DNA of 64,000 nucleotides from JAKPUX01 sp964436305 (GCA_964436305.1 CAYTCI010000007.1:21745-85744); one strand, 5' to 3'; shown: positions 41,476 to 50,893, numbered from the stretch's first letter. Notes: generated by a model not told the origin, from the sequence alone. Translations and numbers: made by a program.

Positions 41476-42516
41476 TTACAGGATCCCGCTGCGGCGGCCG
41501 ACCGCCTGCAGGGTCGTATCGCTTTGCACCGGATCCTCCGGCTGGACCGCCACCGTCAGACGATACCAGCAGGGGGAGAGCCGAAAGGAGGGGTGAATCT
41601 TGACCCAGTCCTTTTCGGTCGTGATGATCACCTCCGCCTGATGCTTTCGCCTTGCTTCCTCCAGTTCCAGGATATCCCGCTGGCGGTAGGCGTGGTGATC
41701 CGGGTACCTGATAAACCGGACGACTTGCAGTCCCGCGGACTGCGCGGTCCGGAGAAATCCCGCCGGGCCGGCGAGACCGCAGAAGAGCACGGCACGCACC
41801 CCGTCAGTGGCAGCCAGCTCCTGCTCCTCCCGGTTCCGGCAGCCGGTAAACGCAAGCCGGGCCGCGATCTGCGGCGTCTCGCACCAGGCGGCGAGGGGAC
41901 CGGAGCGCAGGGCCTCGGCCGGACCATTGAACCAGAGCAGACCCGCTCGCTGCAGGCTTTCGAGGCCTTCGCGCAGCGGCCCCGCCGGCAGCAGCCAGCC
42001 GTTGCCCAGATCGCGGGGACCCTTGAAGGTCACGATATCGAGATCGCGATGCAGGCGGCGGTGCTGAAAGCCGTCGTCGAGCAGGAAGAGATCGGGCTTA
42101 AACTCGCGCCCGGCCCAGCGGCCGGCGGCCACCCGATCCGCGTCGACGACCACGACCACACCCGGCAGCTGCTGCGCCAGCAACACCGGTTCGTCACCAG
42201 CCTCCGCCGCGGTGGCGGCGATCAGATCGCCGTCGCTGACGAGCACCCGCCCCCGGCTGCGGCGGCGGTAACCCCGGCTGAGGATGCAGACCTTTTTTCC
42301 CCGTTGTTGAAGCCAGCGCGCCAGAAAAATCACGGTCGGGGTCTTGCCGGTGCCGCCGGCGACGATGTTGCCGACGCTGATCACCGGGGCCGGGATGCGC
42401 AGGACCGGTTTGGTGCCGCGGTCATAACGGCGATTGCGGCGGCGGACCGCCAAACCGTAGAGACGGCTGAACGGCCAGAGCAAGCCGGCGGGCCAGCGCT
42501 CAGCGAAAAAGTCCAT
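41476..42516 (-). CDS. lpxK: Tetraacyldisaccharide 4'-kinase
   Basis: A 346-residue LpxK, which phosphorylates the 4' position of the lipid A disaccharide. The P-loop VGNIVAGGTGKTPTVIFL is near residue 47-64, ILSRGYRRRSRG follows, and the catalytic region LFLLDDGFQHRRLHRDLDIV is near residue 145-165. Length and motifs are normal. It overlaps the DUF374 acyltransferase by 17 nt and is the last gene of the long envelope operon. Confidence 0.95.
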   Translation of the reverse strand: MDFFAERWPAGLLWPFSRLYGLAVRRRNRRYDRGTKPVLRIPAPVISVGNIVAGGTGKTPTVIFLARWLQQRGKKVCILSRGYRRRSRGRVLVSDGDLIAATAAEAGDEPVLLAQQLPGVVVVVDADRVAAGRWAGREFKPDLFLLDDGFQHRRLHRDLDIVTFKGPRDLGNGWLLPAGPLREGLESLQRAGLLWFNGPAEALRSGPLAAWCETPQIAARLAFTGCRNREEQELAATDGVRAVLFCGLAGPAGFLRTAQSAGLQVVRFIRYPDHHAYRQRDILELEEARRKHQAEVIITTEKDWVKIHPSFRLSPCWYRLTVAVQPEDPVQSDTTLQAVGRRSGIL

Positions 42517-43159
42517 CCGCCTCCTCTTCCAGCTGCAGCATCCGCCGCTCCGCCGCCTGCCGGAATCGTTCCAGTTCCTCGCCGTCCAGGCCTGCCGGCA
42601 CCCGGAAGGGCTTGCCGTAGATCAGGCAAATCCGCGAAAAAGGCCACCACAACGTGAACCGGTCCCAGCTGTGCAGGACGATCGGTCTGGAGGCCGCAAA
42701 GGTCATCGGCAAAATGGGGGCGCCAGTGCGCATGGCCAGCACGAGGACCCCGCTTTTGAGGACCTGACGCGGCCCGCGCGGCCCGTCCGGCAGGATGCAA
42801 CAAATCCGGCCGGCGCGCAGCGCCTTAAGCATATCCCGAAAAGCCTGCCGCCCCCCGCGGGTGCTCGATCCGCGGACCGTCCGGTAGCCCAGACGATGCA
42901 CGGTGCGCGCGATCATCTCGCCATCGCGATGCTCGCTGACCATCACCACCACCCCGAGATCGCGATGCACCAGCAGGGGCGCCACCATCTTGCCATGCCA
43001 GGGGACGGCGATGAAGCCTTCGCCGCTGGCCACCAGCTGGTTCCAGTAGCGGCGGTTGCGCAGGCTGATCCGTCCGAATTGGCCAAACAAGAGCAGCAGC
43101 AGCCAGGCAAACCGGGTGGCCAGATAAAAGACCACTTTATCTTTGTTTTTTTTATCCAT
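42500..43159 (-). CDS. DUF374 lysophospholipid acyltransferase-like protein
   Basis: A 219-residue membrane-associated protein of the DUF374 family. An N-terminal hydrophobic stretch (VVFYLATRFAWLLLLLFGQF) leads to the acyltransferase-like motif FIAVPWHGKMVAPLLVHRD, then GYRTVRGSSTRGGRQAFRDM, IPDGPRGPR-like ILPDGPRGPRQVLKSG and TGAPILPMTFAA. It lies between lpxB and lpxK, a common place for this family, and probably acylates lipid A or an LPS precursor. The ATG at 43159 was chosen because upstream in-frame codons are not hydrophobic or conserved; no clear ribosome site is seen. Confidence 0.85.
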   Translation of the reverse strand: MDKKNKDKVVFYLATRFAWLLLLLFGQFGRISLRNRRYWNQLVASGEGFIAVPWHGKMVAPLLVHRDLGVVVMVSEHRDGEMIARTVHRLGYRTVRGSSTRGGRQAFRDMLKALRAGRICCILPDGPRGPRQVLKSGVLVLAMRTGAPILPMTFAASRPIVLHSWDRFTLWWPFSRICLIYGKPFRVPAGLDGEELERFRQAAERRMLQLEEEADGLFR

Positions 43160-43210
43160 AAGAGTATACTGATTTTTTGCGGGATCGCCTGTGCGAAGTA
43201 TCACACAACC

Positions 43211-44362
43211 CTAAATCGTCTCAGGTTGATGCATATCGAGCTGCTGGAGGATCAGCCCGGCCGTACGCGCCGAGGCGCCCGGCTCGCCCAGACTCCGGCG
43301 CACACGGCTCAACTGCTCCTGCATCTGCTGCCGAACCGGGGGATCAAAGAGCAGCGCCTCCAGGGCCGGCGCCAGTTTGTCTGGCTGAACCTCGTCTTGC
43401 AAGAATTCCGGCACGATCCCCGCCCCGGCGACGATGTTGACCAGGCCAATGTGGGGAATGCGGACGAGACGCTTGCCGATCGCAAAAGAGAGAGGAGAGA
43501 CCCGGTAGACCAGGGCAAAGGGAAGATTGGAGCAGGCGGCCTCGAGCGTGGCGGTACCCGAGGCCACGATACCCGCCGTGGCATAGCGCAGCAGGGGATA
43601 ATAGTCATCGCGGACCGGCGTCGCCCACGGGGCCGCCGCGAGCGCGGCCAAGAGCCGCTCCGCGGCAATGGTGGGAGAGTGGCTCACTGCTACCTGCAAT
43701 CCGGGGTGAGCCTCGCGCATCCGGCCGGCCGTCTCGAGCATCACCGGCAACAGATGACCAACCTCCTGATTGCGCGAACCGGGAATCAGCGCCAGCAGGG
43801 GAGCGTTTTCGTCCCAGCCATAGCGGGCCATGAATTCGGCGCGGCTGAGTACAACCTCCATCCCTTCCAGCAGGGGGTGGCCGACGAAGGCGGTCGGGAT
43901 GTGATAGCGGGAAAAGAAATCAACCTCGAAATCGAACAAGACCGCCATCTGATCGATGAATCGGGCCATTTTTGCCGCGCGGCCCTGACCCCAGGCCCAA
44001 ACCTGCGGGGCGATGTAATAAAAGGTGCCCACCCCCATCGCCCTGACCGCTTTGGCGAATTTCAGATTGAAGCCGGGATAGTCGATCAGCACCACCACAT
44101 CCGGCCGACGTGTGCGCACCACATCCAGCAACCGGTTGAAAACCTGGCGGAAGAAGAGATAATGGCGCGCCACCTCGACGAAGCCGATGTAGGCCAGGTC
44201 GTTGACATGGTAATAGAGCTCCATACCGGCGGCCGCCATGCGCTCGCCGCCGACCCCGAAGAGTTCGAGCTCCGGCCGTTGCTGGCGCAGGGCAGCAACC
44301 AGCTTGCCGCCATGGAGATCTCCGGAAGCCTCCCCCGCTATCAGCATTATCTTGGCTGGCAT
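43211..44362 (-). CDS. lpxB: Lipid-A-disaccharide synthase
   Basis: A 383-residue GT19 enzyme that joins UDP-2,3-diacylglucosamine and lipid X. The N-terminal motif is MLIAGEASGDLHGGKL, followed by FGVGGERMAAAGME, VLIDYPGFNLKFAK, FYYIAPQVWAWGQGRAAKM, LIPGSRNQEV and ASGTATLEAA. All the usual motifs are present. GAGGA lies upstream of the ATG. The gene follows the isoprenylcysteine-methyltransferase-like gene by 7 nt. Confidence 0.96.
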   Translation of the reverse strand: MPAKIMLIAGEASGDLHGGKLVAALRQQRPELELFGVGGERMAAAGMELYYHVNDLAYIGFVEVARHYLFFRQVFNRLLDVVRTRRPDVVVLIDYPGFNLKFAKAVRAMGVGTFYYIAPQVWAWGQGRAAKMARFIDQMAVLFDFEVDFFSRYHIPTAFVGHPLLEGMEVVLSRAEFMARYGWDENAPLLALIPGSRNQEVGHLLPVMLETAGRMREAHPGLQVAVSHSPTIAAERLLAALAAAPWATPVRDDYYPLLRYATAGIVASGTATLEAACSNLPFALVYRVSPLSFAIGKRLVRIPHIGLVNIVAGAGIVPEFLQDEVQPDKLAPALEALLFDPPVRQQMQEQLSRVRRSLGEPGASARTAGLILQQLDMHQPETI

Positions 44363-44369
44363 GGCATCC

Positions 44370-44942
44370 TCAAGCTAGCCACCAGCGCAGCAGGATCAGG
44401 ACGGTCACCACCGAAAAGCTCTGCAGCGAATTGCGCTCGGTGCGCAGCGCCTTGCCGAGCGAGGTGGGCTGGCGCAGGCCTTTGCCCCAGGAGGTCAGCT
44501 GTGGCACGATGCTGGGGACGTTCCGCTCATACTCCTGATACCGCTCACCGAACTTGTTGCGCAGGAACTCCTCCTCCAGCGAGATGATCGCACCATACTG
44601 CAAACCATAAAGGAGGACAAAGATCAGCATCATCCACGGCATCCACGGCCACGCCATGATAAGAATGCCAAAGCTGAGAAAAAAGTTGCCGAGATAAAGG
44701 GGGTTGCGAAGATGACCATAGGGACCATCGGTCACCAGGACGTCCGCCCCCACCTCCCCCGTCGTGCGCGTGGCGCTGCCTGCATAGCGGAGCGACCACA
44801 AGCGGATGGCCTCACCGCTCAGGGCAATGGCAAACCCCGCCAAAAAAGAGGCGAGCGAGGTGCGGGCCAGGACCAGCGCCGCGATGATCAGCGGGATCGG
44901 CGTATAGCTGCGATATTTGAAAAAAAGTTCTCGACCGGACAT
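44370..44942 (-). CDS. Isoprenylcysteine carboxyl methyltransferase-like membrane protein
   Basis: A 190-residue integral membrane protein with about five helices. The ICMT/PEMT-type SAM motif is GPYGHLRNPLYLGNFF near residue 75-90, followed by the double Glu EEEFLRNKFGERYQEY. Bacterial members methylate small or lipid molecules, with targets mostly unknown. An open frame runs much further upstream, but the region over the Gfo/Idh/MocA gene is noise; the ATG at 44942 has AGGAAGAGG. It sits 52 nt after the oxidoreductase and just before lpxB, so a lipid-linked substrate is likely. Confidence 0.85.
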   Translation of the reverse strand: MSGRELFFKYRSYTPIPLIIAALVLARTSLASFLAGFAIALSGEAIRLWSLRYAGSATRTTGEVGADVLVTDGPYGHLRNPLYLGNFFLSFGILIMAWPWMPWMMLIFVLLYGLQYGAIISLEEEFLRNKFGERYQEYERNVPSIVPQLTSWGKGLRQPTSLGKALRTERNSLQSFSVVTVLILLRWWLA

Positions 44943-44994
44943 GCCTCTTCCTGTCTTTAAAGTTCGTTTCCCTGCGCCGTCGAGCAGCGCCCCT

Positions 44995-45978
44995 TCAATG
45001 GGTATTCTGGGCGATGATCCGGGTGATCTCCTCGGCCACCTGCAAGGCCTTGAGACCGTCGTCGCCGCTGACAACCGGCCGGCTGTGTTCACGCACGGCC
45101 GTGAGAAAAGCCTGCCACTCCGCCCGCATGGCATCCCCCTCCGGCGGCTGCGGCTGTTCGTAGATGATATGCCGTTTGCGCAGCCCCTTGTCGATCTGCC
45201 CAAGCACCACCGTGCTCGGCATCCCCTCCTCGGGCTCGACGATGCGGAAAACCTCCGAAAGACGCTGGAGAAAATCGATCGAGATATAGGCATCGCGCTG
45301 GAAGAGCCGCATCTTGCGCATCTTGCGCTGCGAGATCCGGCTGGCGGTGACGTTGGCGACACAGCCGTTCTCGAACTGCAGCCGGGCATTGGCGATGTCG
45401 ACCTCCCCGGAGACCACCGCGACGCCGCTGGCGTCGATATGGCGGACCGCACTGGGTACCAGGCTGAGGATGATATCGATATCATGGATCATCAGATCCA
45501 GGACCACGGCCACATCGGTGCCGCGGGGATCAAAGGGGGCCAAACGATGCGATTCGATGAAGCGGGGATCGGGCAGCAGGTGCTCGAGGGCGCGGATCGC
45601 CGGATTGAACCGCTCGATGTGGCCGACCTGCAGGATGGCCTTCTTCTCCGCCGCCAGCGCCGCCATCTCCGCCGCCTCCGCGATCGTCGCGGCGATCGGT
45701 TTCTCGACAAAGACCGCCTTGCCCGCCTGCAAAGCCGGCAAGGTATAGGCGTGATGCAGGGTCGTCGGGACGGCGATGCAGACCGCATCGACCTGCTCGA
45801 GCAGCGCCGGATAAGCAGTGAACGCGGCGCAGCGGAAGCGCTCGGCGGTCTCCCGAGCCCGCCCGGGATCGATATCATAGAGGCCGACCAGCTCCGCCTC
45901 CGCTATCTGGCTCAGGGTATTGCAATGAAACGTGCCCAGCTTGCCGACACCGGCTATCCCGATCCGGATCCTGTCCAT
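44995..45978 (-). CDS. Gfo/Idh/MocA family oxidoreductase in the lipid A operon
   Basis: A 327-residue NAD(P)-dependent sugar dehydrogenase-like protein. The nucleotide-binding motif is IGIAGVGKLGTFH, and the catalytic FVEKPIAATIAEA (Glu-Lys-Pro) follows near residue 95. The C-terminal half has VLDLMIHDIDIILSL. A conserved place beside lpxB suggests it works on UDP-sugars for lipid A or LPS. A GnnA-like role (3-keto sugar for 3-amino-GlcNAc) is possible, but the aminotransferase partner is not here. ATG 45978 with GGGAG at 6 nt was chosen over ATG 45996. Confidence 0.86.
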   Translation of the reverse strand: MDRIRIGIAGVGKLGTFHCNTLSQIAEAELVGLYDIDPGRARETAERFRCAAFTAYPALLEQVDAVCIAVPTTLHHAYTLPALQAGKAVFVEKPIAATIAEAAEMAALAAEKKAILQVGHIERFNPAIRALEHLLPDPRFIESHRLAPFDPRGTDVAVVLDLMIHDIDIILSLVPSAVRHIDASGVAVVSGEVDIANARLQFENGCVANVTASRISQRKMRKMRLFQRDAYISIDFLQRLSEVFRIVEPEEGMPSTVVLGQIDKGLRKRHIIYEQPQPPEGDAMRAEWQAFLTAVREHSRPVVSGDDGLKALQVAEEITRIIAQNTH

Positions 45979-46014
45979 GCCGATCTCCCTGTTCATCTGT
46001 TGACCGCGCTCCGC

Positions 46015-47019
46015 TCAAGCCGCAAAAAAATGGTCGTCCTGCGCCGTGCGCTCGAATTTATCCGGACAGCCGATGCAGCGCCGCACCAGAAAAGCATCGC
46101 TCTCCTTGCGCAGCGAGGTGATCATCTCACCCAGCAGTCCAATCGAAAAAAACTGCACCCCGACAATGATCAGCAGTACCCCGAGGAAGAGCAGGGGCCG
46201 GTTGCTGAGATATTTGTGCTCAAACAGACGCTCCCAGGCCAGCAGGAGCGAGATCAAAAAGCCGCCCAGGAAGCACATAAAGCCGATCACCCCGAAGAGA
46301 TGCAGCGGCCGCATCTTGTAGCGGGTAAGAAAGGAGATCGTCATCAGATCGAAGGCGCCGCGGGCAAACCGCGCCATGCCGAACTTGGAGACGCCATACT
46401 GGCGGGCATGATGCCGGACCGGCAGCTCGGTGACGCGAAAGCCGTTGCGGAAGGCGATTACCGGCAGGTAGCGGTGCAGTTCGCCATAGACCCGCATGGA
46501 GGCGACAACCTCACGGCGGTAGATCTTGAGACCGCAGTTAAAATCGTGCAGGCGGATGCCGCTGAAGACCGAGGTGAAATAGTTGTAGACCTTGGAGGCG
46601 AGTCGTTTGGTGAGCGGATCATGGCGGACCTTCTTCCAGCCGGAGACCAGATCGTAGCCACTCTCGAGCTTTTCAAGCAGGTTGGGAATCTCCTCCGGGT
46701 CATCCTGCAGATCTGAATCCATCGTGACCACATAACGCCCGGAGACGGCGCGAAATCCGGCGGCCAGCGCAGCCGACTTGCCGTAGTTGCGGCTGAACTC
46801 GATCAGCTTGACCCGCTCGTCCTTGCTGTTGAGCTCCTCAATGACCCGGGCGGATTCATCGGTGGAACCGTCATCGACAAAGAGGATCTCGTAGCTCCGC
46901 TGCATCCGGGCCATCACCGCTGTAATTTGCCGGTAAAGCTCCGGGATCGACTCGGCTTCATTGAAGCAGGGTATGACGAGAGAAAAATCAACTGCGGATG
47001 ATTTGGCCATGGCGTTCAT
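46015..47019 (-). CDS. GT2 glycosyltransferase with two C-terminal helices (GtrB/ArnC type)
   Basis: A 334-residue dolichol/undecaprenyl-phosphate sugar transferase-like protein. The GT2 domain has LVIPCFNEAESIPELYR, FVDDGSTDESARVI, the DxD-type VTMDSDLQDDPEEIP and NCGLKIYRREV. Two membrane helices follow near residues 230-255 (LFGVIGFMCFLGGFLISLLL) and 270-295. Such enzymes move a sugar onto undecaprenyl phosphate for later LPS or glycan decoration. The start is ATG 47019 (AGGAA upstream); ATG 47010 is three codons further. The tail has a CIGCPDKFE cysteine pair. Confidence 0.9.
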   Translation of the reverse strand: MNAMAKSSAVDFSLVIPCFNEAESIPELYRQITAVMARMQRSYEILFVDDGSTDESARVIEELNSKDERVKLIEFSRNYGKSAALAAGFRAVSGRYVVTMDSDLQDDPEEIPNLLEKLESGYDLVSGWKKVRHDPLTKRLASKVYNYFTSVFSGIRLHDFNCGLKIYRREVVASMRVYGELHRYLPVIAFRNGFRVTELPVRHHARQYGVSKFGMARFARGAFDLMTISFLTRYKMRPLHLFGVIGFMCFLGGFLISLLLAWERLFEHKYLSNRPLLFLGVLLIIVGVQFFSIGLLGEMITSLRKESDAFLVRRCIGCPDKFERTAQDDHFFAA

Positions 47020-47079
47020 ACAGTTCCTCAATGGAATAGACCCGACGCTCTGCCGGTTCAGCCCCCTGGCCCCAACCCA

Positions 47080-47892
47080 TCAAAGTCGGACCTTGCGTGC
47101 GCTCGCGGGAATTCTGGTTTTTATCTCTTTGGCGGAATACTTTTTGTTGATGCGGATCGCTTCATAATGCAGCACCACGGCTTCGCGTTCGGCCGGCCGC
47201 TCCACGCGGATCGTCTGCGGAACAAAGACCCCATTGATGCGTTTGAAGTGATCGTACTTTTGCCGCAGAAGAATCTGCCCGCTGCTGTCGCTCACCGACC
47301 CCTCGAGAATGACCCCGCGCTTGGGATCGATCCAGTAGGTATGCAGCCCGAGCGGGCCGGTGCCGGAGAGGATCAACCGGTCTTGCCCGCGGTTGAGCGC
47401 GATGCTGCTCAAGCCCCTGGCCTGTTCCACCCCGCACAGGGTGGCGAGCAGCGCGTCATAATCGGGAACCTGGCGGAACGTGCGGCCGGTGAGCAGCGAG
47501 TCCACCGCACCCGCGCCGTAGAGATTCTCCATCGGGATATAGAAGCGGTAATTCAGCCGGTCGCAGAACAGCCAGCCAACATCGAGCCCGAAGAGGGCTT
47601 CGAGGCGCAGATAGAGCGTATCGGGGCGATCGATGAGCAGGTGGGCCGTCAGGGAGAACGAACGTCCGGGAATCGCAACCGAGAGACGTCCCTCCCCCCT
47701 GAAATGATCGATCCGGCTGTAATTGTCCGCCAGCACCCGCATCACCCGCTCCGGCGATTCGCTGCCGGCGGGGAAAAGATCGGGCTGGCGCATCGTGGCA
47801 CAGCCGCAGGCCAGCAGGAGCGCGGCCAGGAGAATTCCACCTCGCCAGCGGGCCAGCGCCGCGCCGGTCATGCTCCCGGGGCGAACAGCCAT
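47080..47892 (-). CDS. DUF4292-type outer-membrane lipoprotein (LolB-like)
   Basis: A 270-residue lipoprotein with signal and lipobox ILLAALLLACGC. The mature domain resembles DUF4292/LolB: NYSRIDHFRGEGRLSVAIPG, then LRLEALFGLDVGWLFCD and YWIDPKRGVILEGSV. Members sit in the outer membrane and may help lipid or lipoprotein delivery. It is the second gene of the envelope operon; the TPR lipoprotein stop is 5 nt upstream. The ATG at 47892 is used, but 47871 is also possible. Confidence 0.84.
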   Translation of the reverse strand: MAVRPGSMTGAALARWRGGILLAALLLACGCATMRQPDLFPAGSESPERVMRVLADNYSRIDHFRGEGRLSVAIPGRSFSLTAHLLIDRPDTLYLRLEALFGLDVGWLFCDRLNYRFYIPMENLYGAGAVDSLLTGRTFRQVPDYDALLATLCGVEQARGLSSIALNRGQDRLILSGTGPLGLHTYWIDPKRGVILEGSVSDSSGQILLRQKYDHFKRINGVFVPQTIRVERPAEREAVVLHYEAIRINKKYSAKEIKTRIPASARKVRL

Positions 47893-47896
47893 AGGC

Positions 47897-49903
47897 TCAG
47901 CGCTTCTCCCCCGGCACCACCAGCTTGTCCAGTTTGAGATGGACTCCCGGCCGTTCCGGCTCGAGCGTCAGGGCCTGCTGATAGGCATTGCGGGCGGATT
48001 CCGGCTGGTTCAGCTGGCTGAGGATATCGCCAAGATGCTCCCAGACCTCCGCCGATTTATGCTCCAGGGCGACGGCTTTTTCCACCTTTTCACGCGCGCC
48101 GGCCAGATCGCCCTGCTGGAACAGGATCCAGCCGAGGGTATCCCAGTAGGCGCCATTGCCGGGCTCCAGCTCAAGCGCCTTCTCGGCCATGGTGCGCGCT
48201 TCGTCCAGCTGCACCTTGCGCTCGGCGAGATGGTAGGCATAGTTGTTGAGGACGATCGGGCTCTCGGGGTTTTCCTTGATCAGGGCCTGATAGAGCCCGG
48301 CGGCGCGCTCGGGATCCTGCACCTGATCATAGAGGGCCGCCAGGGCGAGCATGGTCTGCAGGTTATTGCCGTCAAGCTCGTGCGCCTTTTCCAGGTAGCG
48401 GAGGGCCTGATCCCGTTTTCCCATCTGGTTGCTGATGAAGCCGAGATAGTAGTTGATCTCGGGATCCTCGGGGAAAAGCCCGACGGCGGTCGTGAAATGC
48501 TTCTCGGCAGCGCGCAGGCTGTCCATTTGTGCCAGATTGATTCCGGCCAGCACCCAGATCAGGGAGAGGTCCTTGCGCAGGGCCAGAGCGTTATCAAAGC
48601 GCTGCCGGGCCTGGCTGTACTGGTGGCGGACCATATAGAGCCGGCCGAGGGTGATCGGCACCCGCCAGTCCTCGCCATGCTCCTTTTCCAGCGCCTCACA
48701 GGTGGTGATCGCCTGCAGGGTATCCCCCTTCTGGGCCAGGAGGTTGGCAATCTCGATGCGCGCACCGACATAGGTGGAGTCGTTGGTGGTCAGGGCCTCA
48801 TAGAGGGCGATGGCCTCAGTCCAGCGCTGGCGCGCGGCATAAAGATCGCGGAGCCGGCGACGGGCATCGAGGAAGAGGGGATTGGTCTTGAGGGCGGTCT
48901 CGTAGACCTGGATGGCCGCGGCGGTGTCACGCTGGGCGCGGCGCAGGGCGCCGAGCGCCAGATAGCTGCGTTCACTCTGGGGATGGTCGGTGACGATCTT
49001 TTCGAACCATAGTGCGGCCGCCAGGGTGTCCTTCTTCTGGAAGAGGTACTGACCCAGCTGCACCTTGTCGCCCAGATTGGTCGAATCGCGGCGTACCAGC
49101 TCCTGAAACAGGGCAATCGCCTCATCCAGGCGGCCGCTGCGTTCATAGAGCAGCCGCAGCTCGGCTTTGACCTCCTCAAAGCTGTTCTGGCGATCCAGGG
49201 CGCTGCGGTAGAGACGGATGGTTTCGCTCGTATCCTTTTGGGCGGTGCTCAAGGCGCCGAGCGCCAGCCAGGCGCCTTCGAAATCGGGATCGCTTTTTTG
49301 CACATCCTGGTAAATGGCGTTGGCCTGCGCGAAGGCCCGATGCTGGAAAAAAAGATGACCGATGCGCAGGCGGTACTCGGGATCCGTCAATCCGGCGGCC
49401 ACCAGGCGGTGGTAGGAGAGCAGCGCCTTGTCGTAGGTTTTGTTGATGATCTGCAGGGTTGTAAGGCTGTAGAGGGTTTCGAGATTGTCCGGGGTGAGCT
49501 TGTCCATCTGCTCATAGACCTGCACCGCCTCGGTGAACAATCGCTGTTTCTCATAATTGGCGGCGAGCAATTCCAGGGCATCGCGGTTTTTGGCGTCGCG
49601 CTGGAGCGCTTTTTTGGCCATACGGATGCTGGAGTTGAATTCCTCGAGATAAAAATAGTTCTCCGCGAGGGCCAGATAGATCCCGGTGGAGGCGGAATCG
49701 ATCTCGGCCGCCTGATGGTACTCGACCAGGGCGCTCTTGGGATCCCCGAGCACATCCTCGATGGTGCCGTTGATGATATGGCGCATGGCCTCGCGATTAT
49801 AGTGGCGCACTTCCGGCGCACGGGTGGCGAGTTCGCGATGGCCGGAGCATCCGAGGATGCCGGCCAGGCTCAGCCAGGCCATTAGAGAGGTAAGACGTTT
49901 CAT
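47897..49903 (-). CDS. TPR-repeat lipoprotein
   Basis: A 668-residue lipoprotein (signal LMAWLSLAGILGCS) filled with roughly sixteen 34-residue TPR motifs, of the type 'A..LG.L...Q.D...A...Y..AL...P'. TPR arrays are protein-protein scaffolds; the location is the inner face of the outer membrane or the periplasm. It is the first gene of the envelope operon, behind the promoter at 49932-49960. In related genomes similar TPR lipoproteins precede LPS or envelope-assembly genes; this is inferred from context. No strong ribosome site precedes the ATG. Confidence 0.9.
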   Translation of the reverse strand: MKRLTSLMAWLSLAGILGCSGHRELATRAPEVRHYNREAMRHIINGTIEDVLGDPKSALVEYHQAAEIDSASTGIYLALAENYFYLEEFNSSIRMAKKALQRDAKNRDALELLAANYEKQRLFTEAVQVYEQMDKLTPDNLETLYSLTTLQIINKTYDKALLSYHRLVAAGLTDPEYRLRIGHLFFQHRAFAQANAIYQDVQKSDPDFEGAWLALGALSTAQKDTSETIRLYRSALDRQNSFEEVKAELRLLYERSGRLDEAIALFQELVRRDSTNLGDKVQLGQYLFQKKDTLAAALWFEKIVTDHPQSERSYLALGALRRAQRDTAAAIQVYETALKTNPLFLDARRRLRDLYAARQRWTEAIALYEALTTNDSTYVGARIEIANLLAQKGDTLQAITTCEALEKEHGEDWRVPITLGRLYMVRHQYSQARQRFDNALALRKDLSLIWVLAGINLAQMDSLRAAEKHFTTAVGLFPEDPEINYYLGFISNQMGKRDQALRYLEKAHELDGNNLQTMLALAALYDQVQDPERAAGLYQALIKENPESPIVLNNYAYHLAERKVQLDEARTMAEKALELEPGNGAYWDTLGWILFQQGDLAGAREKVEKAVALEHKSAEVWEHLGDILSQLNQPESARNAYQQALTLEPERPGVHLKLDKLVVPGEKR

Positions 49904-49931
49904 TTTCAGACCGCAATTAAATTAAAAATAA

Positions 49932-49960
49932 AATTTAACGCTATTCCGCCTCATTCACAA
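49932..49960 (-). promoter_or_regulatory. Promoter of the envelope (TPR to lpxK) operon
   Basis: On the minus strand TTGTGA (49955-49960), 17 bp and TAAATT (49932-49937), about 30 nt before the TPR gene, in an AT-rich intergenic gap. Confidence 0.42.
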
Positions 49961-49981
49961 GAGAAAAATCCGGCGCCACCC

Positions 49982-50878
49982 TCACGCCGATGGCGCGCTG
50001 CCGGCCGGGCTGCCGCTGCGCTCCCCAAGCAGGGTGAGGGCGACCCCGGCCAGGATGATCAGGCCTCCGGTCAGGGTCTGGCCGCCGATCTTTTCATGCA
50101 AAATGAAAAAGGCCAAAATCGTTGCCCCAAGCGGTTCGGCCAGCGTCAGGATCGAGACGGTCGTTGCCGAATAGTGTTTGAGCGCCCAGTTGAGGCTGGT
50201 ATGCCCGATCACCTGGGGCAGCAAGGCAATGGCAACCAGCAAAAGCCCGGTGCGCAGGGTGAATCCCGTCATCGGGGCGCCGCTGCCCAGGGTAGCGGCC
50301 AGGGCGACGACCGCCGCCACGCTGTAGACCAGGCCGACGTAAGGAACCGTGTCCACCTCACTGCGCAGTTTGCGGCCGATCAGATAATAGCCAGCCGCGC
50401 CGAGGGCGCCGGTCAGGGCGAGCAGGTTGCCGGCCATACGGACCTCCCCGTTGCGGCCGGCTTCGAGGGTGATGACCACACCGCCAGCCAGCGCCAGGAT
50501 CATGCCAATGGCGGTCCGCCGTGAGGGCCGTTCATGTAAAAATAACCAGCTGCCGATGACGACAAAGACCGGAAAGGTTTGCACCAGGATCACCGAGACG
50601 GCGACCGAGGTATAGCGCAGGGAGGAGATCCAGGAGAGAAAATGAATGCCGAGGAAGAGGCCCGACAGAAAGGCCCAGCGTCGCCCGGCTGGCGAGAAGG
50701 CGCCCCAGACCGGCCGGCGGCGCAGGCCGGCGATCAGCAGGTAGATCAGGGCGGCGATGAGCAAACGGTAGCTGCTGATCGTGAAGGGCGGAGCCGGGCA
50801 GAGTTTGATCAGCACCGAGGCCAGCGAGATCGAAATCAGGCCCGCGCCGAGGACCACCAGCCGCAGCCGGTCAGACAT
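49982..50878 (-). CDS. EamA-family (DMT) transporter
   Basis: A 298-residue protein with ten membrane helices in two five-helix EamA repeats. Motifs include SSYRLLIAALIYLL, SLRYTSVAVSVILVQTFPVFVVI and LTLAEPLGATILAFFILHEKIGGQTLTGGLIILAGV. This is the drug/metabolite exporter superfamily; the substrate is unknown. It lies 15 nt after plsY in the same operon. ATG 50878 and ATG 50884 are both possible starts. It is the last gene of the glgC operon. Confidence 0.9.
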   Translation of the reverse strand: MSDRLRLVVLGAGLISISLASVLIKLCPAPPFTISSYRLLIAALIYLLIAGLRRRPVWGAFSPAGRRWAFLSGLFLGIHFLSWISSLRYTSVAVSVILVQTFPVFVVIGSWLFLHERPSRRTAIGMILALAGGVVITLEAGRNGEVRMAGNLLALTGALGAAGYYLIGRKLRSEVDTVPYVGLVYSVAAVVALAATLGSGAPMTGFTLRTGLLLVAIALLPQVIGHTSLNWALKHYSATTVSILTLAEPLGATILAFFILHEKIGGQTLTGGLIILAGVALTLLGERSGSPAGSAPSA

Positions 50879-50893
50879 GACCATTCCATCCCA

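Noticed and set aside
42671..46716. Two long plus-strand open frames opposite the lpxK-lpxB-GT2 region
   Set aside because: The minus-strand genes are clear lipid A enzymes with overlaps and ribosome sites; the plus frames have repetitive, unrelated composition.
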